Origin: Phycisphaerales bacterium UBA4658
GTDB lineage: Bacteria; Planctomycetota; Phycisphaerae; Phycisphaerales; UBA1924
Direction: 5' to 3'
Assembly (NCBI GenBank): GCA_002405485.1
Contig: DHLW01000170.1
Span: 1,162 to 7,702 of the forward strand
DNA: 6,541 nucleotides
Within the stretch, counting starts at the first letter, position 1. Each line of letters begins with the position of its first letter. The notes under the pieces are model-generated. The model had not been told where the DNA came from. It searched no databases and saw only the letters and a list, made by a program, of their open reading frames with translations. Of this stretch, positions 1 through 6,311 are shown one piece after another. The position numbers and the translations under genes are program-made.

Positions 1-432
1 AACGTCATCGCCATCGCCGCGGGCATCATCGACGGCTTGCAGGCCGGTTACAACGCCAAGTCCGCCCTCCTGGCCCGAGGCCTTGCCGAGCTCGCCCGCC
101 TCGGCTCGGCCATGGGCGCAAGCACCGAGACCTTCTTCGGCATCGCCGGCGTCGGCGACCTGGCCACGACCTGCTTCAGCCCCGAAGGTCGCAACCGCAC
201 CCTTGGCGAGCAGCTCGGCAAAGGCGTCCCGCTCAAGCGCGCCCTCAAGGACTCCCCGTTCGTCGTCGAGGGTGTCGCCACCAGCCGATCCGTCGTTGAG
301 CTCGCCAAGAAGTACCGCGTCGACATGCCCATCTCCCAGGCCGTCCACGCCGTTCTCTTCGAGGGGCTGGACCCGATCGACGGAATCGGACGGCTCATGA
401 GCCGAGCGAAGAAAGCCGAGAGAGTCGGCTGA
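1..432 (+). CDS. gpsA: Glycerol-3-phosphate dehydrogenase [NAD(P)+], C-terminal part (5' truncated)
   Basis: This is the C-terminal 143 residues of the cytosolic enzyme that reduces dihydroxyacetone phosphate to sn-glycerol 3-phosphate, the backbone for phospholipid synthesis. The frame is open from base 1, so the gene starts upstream of the window; the TTG at 37 is not the start. Seen in the sequence: NVIAIAAGIIDGL at the start, then NAKSALLARGLAELARLG, GIAGVGDLATTC, an RN pair in SPEGRNRTLG, VVEGVATSRSV, and a C-terminal MPISQAVHAVLFEG. These appear in the order and spacing of the GpsA substrate-binding helical domain; the usual SRN triplet is GRN here. The Rossmann NAD(P)-binding half and the catalytic lysine just before NVIAIAAG lie outside the window. 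It ends with TGA, 46 bp before the next gene, with no clear terminator between. Identification is firm; only the N-terminal half is unseen. Confidence 0.95.
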   Translation, partial: NVIAIAAGIIDGLQAGYNAKSALLARGLAELARLGSAMGASTETFFGIAGVGDLATTCFSPEGRNRTLGEQLGKGVPLKRALKDSPFVVEGVATSRSVVELAKKYRVDMPISQAVHAVLFEGLDPIDGIGRLMSRAKKAERVG

Positions 433-465
433 CGCTCGCGGCCAGGCGCGCGGCCCGGATTCGCA

Positions 466-471
466 TAACCT
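466..471 (+). promoter_or_regulatory. Putative -10 element (TAACCT) of a leaderless promoter
   Basis: TAACCT fits TAnnnT and ends 7 nt before the ATG at 479, the spacing expected if transcription starts at or next to the start codon. No TTGACA-like -35 box is visible 15-19 bp upstream and no Shine-Dalgarno sequence precedes the ATG. Support comes mainly from the same arrangement upstream of the genes at 2065 and 2599. Confidence 0.4.
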
Positions 472-478
472 CTCCTTC

Positions 479-1579
479 ATGCCGCACACCCGGACCTCGC
501 GCGTCGTCGCCCTCTCAGCGATCTGCATGCTCTCGCCCACTCTCCTGGCGTGGGACGCCCACGGGCATCGCACCATCACCCTGCTCGCCCTCGACGCGTT
601 CGCCGAGAAGCTCAAGACCGACAGCGCGGCGTCTCGCGAGCTCGCGTTCGTCTTCGAACCCTCCGGGCGTGCCCAGGCCGCGTATCAAAGCGGCGAGCCG
701 GACCGCTATCGCGCCATCCGGCTCGGGCAGCTCCGGCACGAGAACGATCCCGAACACTACATCGACGTCGAGGATCTGGAGCCCTTCGGGCTCACGCTCT
801 CCACCATCCCCCCGCTCCGCACCGAGTACATCCGCGCCATGGTCGTTGCCAAGCACGAGCACCCCGAGCTCATGCGACCCTACAACGAGAAGACCGACAC
901 CGCCCGCACGCAGGAGTTCCCCGGCTTCCTCCCGCACGCCGCGATGGAGCACTACGGCAAGCTCATCAGCAGCTTCCGGCAGGTCCGCGTGCTCGAAGCC
1001 CTGAAGGACCCGGCGCGGGCCGATCAGCTCGCCGCGGCTCGGGCCAACGTCCTCTACGAACTCGGCTATCTCTCGCACATCATCGGCGACGCCGCCCAGC
1101 CGCTGCACACCACCAGACACCACCACGGCTGGGTCGATGACAACCCCGACGGCTTCACCACCAACCGCGGCTTCCACGCCTACATCGACACCACCGTGCT
1201 CGGCATTCACGCGCTCAGCTACGACGCGATGAAGACCCTCCCGCTCTCCACCATCACGATCGACAAGAACGATCCCTGGAAGAACGTCCTCGAGCACGTC
1301 CAACGCTCCTTCGATCAGGTTCGCCCGCTCTACGCCCTCCAGAAGTCCGGCGACCTCGAAAAGGAGCCGGGCAAGGCCTTCATCCAGGCACGCCTCGGCG
1401 ACGGCGCCGCCATGCTCGCCGCCATGTACGCCGCCGCTTGGCAGGCATCCGCCGCGAGCGAGAAAGACGTCAAGGACTTCATCATGTACGACCAGGTCTC
1501 AAGCCCGACGCCCAACCCGATGGAACCCCGGCCGCAGTCCCGCCCGGCAGACCAGCCCGCACCCGCGCCCGCAAAGTAA
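479..1579 (+). CDS. Secreted S1/P1 nuclease / zinc-dependent phospholipase C superfamily enzyme
   Basis: Probable exported trizinc phosphodiesterase, 366 residues, acting on nucleic acids or phospholipids. Residues 1-24 form a signal peptide (Arg at 5 and 8, hydrophobic core 9-23) with likely cleavage after Ala24. That leaves Trp25 as the mature N-terminus; in this superfamily the N-terminal Trp is itself a zinc ligand. The other ligands can be matched to nuclease P1: W25 and H30 (P1 W1, H6); D75 and H93 as likely D45 and H60; H200 and D204 (HxxxD, P1 H116, D120); H210 in QPLH (P1 H126); H233 and D237 (HxxxD, P1 H149, D153). The H210-H233 spacing of 23 equals that in P1. The H93-H200 stretch is about 50 residues longer than in P1. 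Residues 341-366 form a Pro-rich tail. The start was chosen because it gives this signal peptide. Substrate cannot be decided from sequence, and no gene symbol is justified. Confidence 0.85.
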   Translation: MPHTRTSRVVALSAICMLSPTLLAWDAHGHRTITLLALDAFAEKLKTDSAASRELAFVFEPSGRAQAAYQSGEPDRYRAIRLGQLRHENDPEHYIDVEDLEPFGLTLSTIPPLRTEYIRAMVVAKHEHPELMRPYNEKTDTARTQEFPGFLPHAAMEHYGKLISSFRQVRVLEALKDPARADQLAAARANVLYELGYLSHIIGDAAQPLHTTRHHHGWVDDNPDGFTTNRGFHAYIDTTVLGIHALSYDAMKTLPLSTITIDKNDPWKNVLEHVQRSFDQVRPLYALQKSGDLEKEPGKAFIQARLGDGAAMLAAMYAAAWQASAASEKDVKDFIMYDQVSSPTPNPMEPRPQSRPADQPAPAPAK

Positions 1580-1586
1580 CGGCCCC

Positions 1587-2051
1587 ATGCGCCCCGACGC
1601 GCGATCATCCCGTCGCCCGCGCTCCTCGGGCTCGGTGCGCGACGTTCGCGGCCGGCGCCTGCCACTCACCTCGCGCCTGCCCGACCCCGTCAAGCTGATG
1701 CTCGACGACCTCACGCAGAGCAGGATCCGCCGCGGGTCCACGCTCCTGGTCCTCATCCTCACGTCGATCCTTCTCGCCGCCGGAACGCTCTGGCTCATGC
1801 TCTCCCGCTGGCCGGGCCTTCTTGGTGGCTGGATCCTCTTTGCCTGGCCCATCGGCGGGCTGGTCATCGTCGCCGCCGCCGTCGCATGGATCGTCCGCGT
1901 GCGCCACGCCGCACTCGTGTCGCACGAACTTCTACGCACGCGACACTGCGGCGCGTGCGCGTACGACCTCCGCGGCGTTCTGCCGACCGCCGACGGGCGA
2001 ACCATCTGCCCGGAGTGCGGCGGCCACTGGCGGTTGCCGGCCCCGCGTTGA
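1587..2051 (+). CDS. Small membrane protein with C-terminal CxxC...CPECG zinc ribbon
   Basis: Function unknown. In the 154-residue reading there are two hydrophobic segments (about 51-71 and 81-104), a basic turn, and a C-terminal ribbon with Cys121 and Cys124 (CGAC) and Cys141 and Cys144 (CPEC), which should bind one zinc. The ribbon probably lies in the cytoplasm, next to the Arg-rich flanks. It begins 7 nt after the stop of the nuclease/PLC-like gene and ends 13 nt before a second ribbon protein of the same design. The start is uncertain: residues 1-37 are Arg/Ser/Pro-rich and look unlike a conserved domain, so GTG at 1635 or ATG at 1698 (117 residues, starting MLDDLTQSRI) are alternatives. 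No Shine-Dalgarno site or TAnnnT box decides between them. The ribbon spacing resembles one I associate with many planctomycete proteins of unknown role. It could be a structural or protein-binding module; no catalytic motif is visible. Confidence 0.7.
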   Translation: MRPDARSSRRPRSSGSVRDVRGRRLPLTSRLPDPVKLMLDDLTQSRIRRGSTLLVLILTSILLAAGTLWLMLSRWPGLLGGWILFAWPIGGLVIVAAAVAWIVRVRHAALVSHELLRTRHCGACAYDLRGVLPTADGRTICPECGGHWRLPAPR

Positions 2052-2052
2052 G

Positions 2053-2058
2053 TATCCT
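2053..2058 (+). promoter_or_regulatory. Putative -10 element (TATCCT) of a leaderless promoter
   Basis: TATCCT, a good match to TATAAT-type -10 boxes, sits 6 nt before the ATG at 2065, just after the TGA (2049-2051) of the preceding gene. No Shine-Dalgarno site is present. A TTGCCG at 2034-2039 is too close (13 bp) to be a standard -35 box. The placement suggests the second zinc-ribbon gene has its own promoter and a leaderless mRNA. Confidence 0.42.
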
Positions 2059-2064
2059 GTCATC

Positions 2065-2577
2065 ATGTCGATGCTCCGACGGTCTTGGATCTGGCTCATG
2101 GGCGAGCCCGCCGTCGATGACCGGGGACAACGCGTCAAGCTCGTCTTCGTCGGCGGCTATCCCGCCCGGCTCTGGTCGCGCGTCTCGCGCATGCCCCCAG
2201 ACGTCCACCGCCGACTCCGCGAACGCATGGAGCACGGGACCGGTTCCGTCACCGGACCCACAGTCATCATGTGCATCGTGCTCTTCGGCGGGTGGCTCGT
2301 CATCGCCATCGGCCTTCGAACGCCCATCGTCAGCACGCTCAAGCCGATCACCGGCTTGTTCCTGGCAAGCATGCTCACCAGTCTGGTCCCCCAGCTCACC
2401 GCCATCGCCCTGCTCGCCCTCTGGGGGCAGAGACGCTTCAATCGCCGACTCATCGACGGAGCGGTCTCGCTCGGCCACTGCCCTTCCTGCGGCTACATGC
2501 TCAAGGACCTGCCGATCGACCGAGATGGGTGCGCCACCTGCCCCGAGTGCGGCTCCGCCTGGCGCCCGCGCGCCTGA
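2065..2577 (+). CDS. Two-helix membrane protein with C-terminal CxxC...CPECG zinc ribbon
   Basis: Function unknown; 170 residues. Order: a charged N-terminal region of about 63 residues, two hydrophobic segments (about 64-84 and 95-119), a basic segment GQRRFNRRL, then a zinc ribbon with Cys139 and Cys142 (CPSC) and Cys159 and Cys162 (CPEC), followed by GSAW. An extra Cys156 lies inside the ribbon. The design (helix, helix, basic turn, ribbon) and the ribbon sequence parallel the gene just upstream, while the N-terminal regions differ, so the pair looks like diverged paralogues or two proteins with the same module. The frame stays open upstream to 1822, but that part overlaps the previous gene. 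ATG 2065 is preferred because it follows that gene's stop by 13 nt and has a -10-like box 6 nt before it; ATG 2071 is a minor alternative. The stop lies 21 nt before the MBL-fold gene. Confidence 0.78.
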   Translation: MSMLRRSWIWLMGEPAVDDRGQRVKLVFVGGYPARLWSRVSRMPPDVHRRLRERMEHGTGSVTGPTVIMCIVLFGGWLVIAIGLRTPIVSTLKPITGLFLASMLTSLVPQLTAIALLALWGQRRFNRRLIDGAVSLGHCPSCGYMLKDLPIDRDGCATCPECGSAWRPRA

Positions 2578-2587
2578 CCGGCACGGA

Positions 2588-2593
2588 TATCGT
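2588..2593 (+). promoter_or_regulatory. Putative -10 element (TATCGT) of a leaderless promoter
   Basis: TATCGT fits TAnnnT and ends 5 nt before the ATG at 2599, in the 21-nt gap after the second zinc-ribbon gene. No -35 box or Shine-Dalgarno site is evident. The spacing is slightly shorter than at the other two sites, so this is the weakest of the three. Confidence 0.33.
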
Positions 2594-2598
2594 CGCTC

Positions 2599-3438
2599 AT
2601 GCGGTTCACGTTCCTGGGCACTGGCACCTCCGCGGGAGTTCCCGCCATCGCCTGCTCCTGCGCCGTCTGCACCAGCACCGACCCCCGCGACCAGCGCCTC
2701 CGGACCGGCGCGGCGATCGAGTTCGTCGACGCCTCCGGCTCGCCCAGAACCATCCTCATCGACGCCACGCCCGACCTGCGGCAGCAGGCCCTCCGCGCCA
2801 AGCTCTCCCGCTGCGACGCCGTGCTCTTCACCCACAATCACGTCGATCACACCTTCGGGCTCGACGAGGTCCGCAGGTTCAACGCCGTCCAGCGGACCGC
2901 CATCGACATCTACGCCGAGGCCCACACCCTCGACCACCTCCGCCGAGTCTTCATGCATATCTTCGAGAGCGACCGCAACGTCAACCAGTCCTTCGTCGCC
3001 ACCCTCATCGCCTTCCAGATCGAGCCAGATCGACCCATCGACCTGTTCGGGCTGACCGTCACGCCGATCCGGCGCATGCACGGCCGCCTCCCGATCGTCG
3101 GCTTCCGCTTCGACGCCCCGGAGCACCTCTCAGGCCCCGCACGCCGCCACTGGCCCCTTGCCTATTGCACCGACGTGTCGGCCATCCCGCCTGAGAGCTG
3201 GTCTCGCCTCGTCGGCGTGCGCACGCTCGTGCTCGACGCGCTCCGCCATCGCCACCACCCAACCCATCTCACGCTCGAGCAGTCCGTGAACATCGCCCAC
3301 AACGTCGCCGCGGATCAGACCTTCTTCGTCCACATGGCCCACGACCTTGCCCACGAGACGACCAACGCGACCCTCCCAACCGGCATGCGACTGGCCTTCG
3401 ACGGGCTCACCCTCGACGAGCACCAGATTCCGGACTGA
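2599..3438 (+). CDS. Metallo-beta-lactamase-fold hydrolase, PhnP-like phosphodiesterase family
   Basis: A cytosolic 279-residue MBL-fold enzyme that probably hydrolyses a cyclic or other phosphodiester. It opens with the family start FLGTGTSAGVPAIAC. Cys19, Cys21 and Cys24 (CSCAVC) match the extra structural zinc site of PhnP-type proteins. The dinuclear metal site is clear: LIDATPDLR (52-61), HxHxDH at H79, H81, D83 and H84, H161 in MHG, D192 in CTD, H223 in HPTH, and a late histidine in HMAHD (H245 or H248). The FGLDEVRRF stretch after HxHxDH also fits this family. No signal peptide is present. PhnP itself is a 5-phosphoribosyl 1,2-cyclic phosphate phosphodiesterase of phosphonate breakdown, but no other phn gene is in view, so the substrate is open and I give no symbol. 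It is the last + strand gene before the convergent hairpin. Confidence 0.88.
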   Translation: MRFTFLGTGTSAGVPAIACSCAVCTSTDPRDQRLRTGAAIEFVDASGSPRTILIDATPDLRQQALRAKLSRCDAVLFTHNHVDHTFGLDEVRRFNAVQRTAIDIYAEAHTLDHLRRVFMHIFESDRNVNQSFVATLIAFQIEPDRPIDLFGLTVTPIRRMHGRLPIVGFRFDAPEHLSGPARRHWPLAYCTDVSAIPPESWSRLVGVRTLVLDALRHRHHPTHLTLEQSVNIAHNVAADQTFFVHMAHDLAHETTNATLPTGMRLAFDGLTLDEHQIPD

Positions 3439-3458
3439 TCCGCCCCAGGCGCAAAGCA

Positions 3459-3486
3459 GCGGCGGCGGAGATCGCTCCGCCGCCGC
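3459..3486. terminator. Hairpin between convergent genes, probable bidirectional terminator
   Basis: A perfect 12-bp inverted repeat (GCGGCGGCGGAG and CTCCGCCGCCGC) encloses a 4-nt ATCG loop. It lies 20 bp after the stop of the MBL-fold gene and 32 bp before the stop of the converging M16 protease, so one stem can serve both transcripts. No T-run follows on the + strand; on the minus strand only a short TTT follows. It is therefore not a canonical U-tract terminator, though the very stable GC stem and its position argue for transcript ending or 3'-end protection. Confidence 0.65.
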
Positions 3487-3518
3487 GAGAAGTGCTCACA
3501 TGGGCATACGACCGGGCC

Positions 3519-6287
3519 TCACCTGCCCTGGGTCTCGCCCGCGCCCGCCGACGCCTTGGGCTTGACGATGAGCGCCATCTGCGCTTCCGGCGTGAAGTAC
3601 TTGCGGAACGTGTCCCGCACCTTCTCCGGCGTCAGCGACTGGTAGTACGCCGGCGCAGACAGCACGTCGTCGAGCTTCGAATCCCGATACGTCATCATCG
3701 ACGTCGTGCTCAGCCAGAAGCTCGGCTCCTTGTACTGCTCATCAAGCGTGTTGGCGATCTGCTTCTTCGCCGTCTCCAGCTCCTCGGGCGTCGGTCCGCC
3801 CTTGGCGAAGTCGGCAAACAGCTCGTTGGTCACCTCGACCAGACGGGCCGTCTTCTCCGGCTTCGTCGGCGCCACCAGCGCCATGGTCCCAAACCCCGGG
3901 AACTCAAGCCCCGGCCGCAGATTCGCGCTGGCGCTGTACACAAGCTGCTCGGCCTCGCGCACCCGCTTGATGATCCGCGTCGAGAGCACGCGGCTGGCGA
4001 TCTGCATGTCGCGTCGATCCACCACGTTGTCCGCGTCCGGGCCATAGAAGCCCACCGCCACAAGGGCCTTGTCCGTCGACGTGTCCACCGTCTTCTCGAT
4101 CACCCGCGGCCCCTTGGGCCGCTGCACCGCCCGCAGACCGTCCAGCGTCGCCGAGCCGATCCGGTCCCGCGACGGGAGCGAGGCGACGTACGTCTTCAGC
4201 AGATCCATCGCCTTGTCCTGCGCAATGTCCCCGACGATCGAGACCTCGATCGGCGCCGTCGCCACCGCGTTCTTCAGGAACGCCTGCGCCGCCTCCAGCG
4301 TCAGCGCGTTCACCTGCTCCGCCGTCAGCGGCTGCGTGCGGATCTCGCTCCCCGGATAGATCGTGCCCGCCAGCGACTCGGCAAACACACCCTCGACGAT
4401 CTTGGCCCGCTCCTCGATCTCCTGGAGCTGCCGACGCTTCCACTGGTCAAACGCCGCCTTCTCGATCACCGGATCCGTCAGCAGCAGATGCGCAAGCTGC
4501 ATCCCCGTCTCCAGCTCCGCCGGGCTGCCGGAGACCGTCAGCGCCATCGCGTCCATCCCCGCTCCGCCGCGCACCGACACCTTCTTGCCGGTCATCAGGT
4601 CGCGGATGTTCGTGCTCGTCAGCACGCTCGTCGCCGGACGCGCCCAGGCAAGCCCGGCCGCCTCCGCCACGCCGCGATTCGCAGACGTCTCCTGGATCGT
4701 GCCCCCGGCCAGCGACACCGTCACCGTCACCTGGTCCTTCCGATAGTCCATGAACCGGTAGTGGAACCGCACGTTGTTCCCCAGCCACCCGCTCACCACC
4801 TTGCTGGCCTCGTGCACCTGCTGGCTCTCCACAGCGCCCGGCTTCGGCGTCGCCGCCATCAGCGACGTCGGTCGATCCGACTCGCTCTCGGCGCTCGGCT
4901 TGACATCCAGCGCCTTGCGGGCCTCGGCCGCAAACTCCGCCTCGCTCGGCGGGCTCGTCCCGTCCGCCAGCGTGCTCGGAAACTGCGCCACCGCCACCAC
5001 GCTGGACATGTCAAAGTCCCGCGCAAACACCCGCGAGACCTCCTCCGGCGTGATCGTCGGCAGCAGCTCCTTCACCAGCTTCAGCTCGTCGGCGGCCCCG
5101 ACCATCGTGTCGCCGCTCGCCACCGCGTTGTTCATCTGCATGATCACCGCCCGGGCCGGCAGCGTCTTCTCCTGCTCCACGAACCGCTCCGCCGACGAGA
5201 TGATCGCCGACTTCACGTCGTCGATCTCCCGCGCAGAGAACCCGTGCAGCCGCGCACGCTGCGTCTCCGCGCCCAGCTCCGCGAGGATCTGCTTCCACTT
5301 CACCGCGTCGCCCTCGGCGTTCACCGAGGTCACGAACGCCACGTTGAACAGGTCCGACCCGCCCCCCGACGCCGACAGATAGCTCGTCCCGCCCGCCGAG
5401 AGCTTCGCCCCAAACCGCCGATTGAACGCGCCCGACGCGAGCTGATCGATCAGGTCGCGACGCATCGTGCCCACCGTCGTCGTCGGCTCACGCTTGCTCC
5501 AGATCCGCATGAGCTGGATGTCGACGCTCGTCTGCTCCTTGTCGGTCGCGACCACTCCGCTCGTGCCCACCGTCGGCTTCACGCCGGGATCCACGTCCGA
5601 GGGCCGCGCCTGCTTCTCCCCGCTGGAGAACGCCCGAGTGATCTGCTCGACCATCTCCTTCGGATCCGCGTCCGCCACCACCATCACCGTCATGTTGCTC
5701 GGGGTGTAGTACGTGCCGTAATAGTCGAGGAAGTCCTCGCGCATCACGCTCTTGATCGTCTGCTCGGTTCCGATCGGGAGCCGGCTGCCGATGAGCGACC
5801 CCGGCGCGATCCGCTCCAGCACGTAGTCCTGCATCCGCTGCTGCCCCCCGGCTCGCGTCCGCTTCTCCTCGATGATGATCCCGCGTTCCTCCTCGATCTC
5901 CTTCGGATCCAGCGTCAGCCGCATCGCCACGTCGGAGAAGAACCGCATCCCCTTCTCCACCGTCTCGGGCTTGGTGTCCGGGAAGAACAGCATGTACGCC
6001 GTCTGGTCAAAGCTCGTGAACGCGTTCTGGTGCTGCCCGAAGCTCAGCCCCATCGCCTGGAAGAAGTCGATCACCGTGTTGGGCGGAAAGTTCTCCGACC
6101 CGTTGAACGCCATGTGCTCCAGGTAGTGCGCGATCCCGCGCTGGTGCTCCTTCTCGTTGAACGACCCCGTCGACACGTGGATGTACATCGCCGCTCGACC
6201 GGGCGGATTGGTGTGCTGCAGCACGATGTAGCTCAGCCCGTTGGGAAGCTCCCCGCGCACCAGCCGAGGATCCACCGGCAGCGGCAA
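3519..6287 (-). CDS. M16 family zinc metalloprotease, PqqL-like (5' end not recovered)
   Basis: A large M16 (insulinase/pitrilysin-type) protease, 922 residues counted from an in-frame TTG at 6287. The active half comes first: LPNGLSYIVLQH (15-25), the inverted zinc motif HYLEH (H54, E57 catalytic, H58), and the distal acidic motif ERGIIIEE (134-141), where E141 is the likely third ligand. These features, with HMAFNGSENFP and SMG/AMG-like AMGLSFGQHQNAFTS, resemble PqqL. A Ser/Pro/Glu-rich linker (about 440-490) leads to the second half, which has no HxxEH (GVAEAAGLAW at the equivalent place, 539-548) and is the usual inactive clamshell half. RVREAEQLVYS (775-785) is the conserved late M16 motif. 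The frame stays open to 6311 and meets TAG at 6312-6314, in degenerate C-rich sequence. The TTG is thus probably not the true start, and a missing N-terminal signal peptide is likely. It is transcribed towards the MBL gene. The natural substrate is unknown. Confidence 0.88.
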   Translation of the reverse strand: MPLPVDPRLVRGELPNGLSYIVLQHTNPPGRAAMYIHVSTGSFNEKEHQRGIAHYLEHMAFNGSENFPPNTVIDFFQAMGLSFGQHQNAFTSFDQTAYMLFFPDTKPETVEKGMRFFSDVAMRLTLDPKEIEEERGIIIEEKRTRAGGQQRMQDYVLERIAPGSLIGSRLPIGTEQTIKSVMREDFLDYYGTYYTPSNMTVMVVADADPKEMVEQITRAFSSGEKQARPSDVDPGVKPTVGTSGVVATDKEQTSVDIQLMRIWSKREPTTTVGTMRRDLIDQLASGAFNRRFGAKLSAGGTSYLSASGGGSDLFNVAFVTSVNAEGDAVKWKQILAELGAETQRARLHGFSAREIDDVKSAIISSAERFVEQEKTLPARAVIMQMNNAVASGDTMVGAADELKLVKELLPTITPEEVSRVFARDFDMSSVVAVAQFPSTLADGTSPPSEAEFAAEARKALDVKPSAESESDRPTSLMAATPKPGAVESQQVHEASKVVSGWLGNNVRFHYRFMDYRKDQVTVTVSLAGGTIQETSANRGVAEAAGLAWARPATSVLTSTNIRDLMTGKKVSVRGGAGMDAMALTVSGSPAELETGMQLAHLLLTDPVIEKAAFDQWKRRQLQEIEERAKIVEGVFAESLAGTIYPGSEIRTQPLTAEQVNALTLEAAQAFLKNAVATAPIEVSIVGDIAQDKAMDLLKTYVASLPSRDRIGSATLDGLRAVQRPKGPRVIEKTVDTSTDKALVAVGFYGPDADNVVDRRDMQIASRVLSTRIIKRVREAEQLVYSASANLRPGLEFPGFGTMALVAPTKPEKTARLVEVTNELFADFAKGGPTPEELETAKKQIANTLDEQYKEPSFWLSTTSMMTYRDSKLDDVLSAPAYYQSLTPEKVRDTFRKYFTPEAQMALIVKPKASAGAGETQGR

Positions 6288-6311
6288 GCTCAGCTTGTCC
6301 GCGGACGTGGC

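Noticed and set aside
37..39. TTG as the start codon of the gpsA fragment
   Set aside because: The frame is open from base 1, and the preceding residues (NVIAIAAGIIDG) are conserved GpsA sequence, so the gene continues upstream of the window.
433..478. Terminator hairpin between gpsA and the nuclease/PLC-like gene
   Set aside because: Short GGCC repeats occur here, but I find no long stem and no T-run; the pairings are what random GC-rich sequence gives.
515..1303. Minus-strand open frame of 262 codons inside the nuclease/PLC-like gene
   Set aside because: It is antisense to a gene with the complete P1-type ligand set, and its Gly/Val/Glu-rich translation shows no motif.
1822..2064. Possible 81-codon N-terminal extension of the second zinc-ribbon protein
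   Set aside because: This in-frame stretch overlaps the first zinc-ribbon gene in another frame and is Ser/Ala/Arg-rich. ATG 2065 gives a compact protein and has a -10-like box at the right distance.
1886..3055. Long + strand open frame of 389 codons overlapping the same genes
   Set aside because: The translation is almost all Ser, Pro, Arg and Ala, typical of an out-of-frame reading of GC-rich coding sequence. The overlapping frames carry real zinc-binding motifs.
1864..3126. Long minus-strand open frame of 420 codons antisense to the zinc-ribbon and MBL genes
   Set aside because: It crosses three + strand genes with clear motifs, and its translation is an Asp/Glu/Gly/Val-rich mixture without domain character, as expected for the antisense of GC-rich codons.
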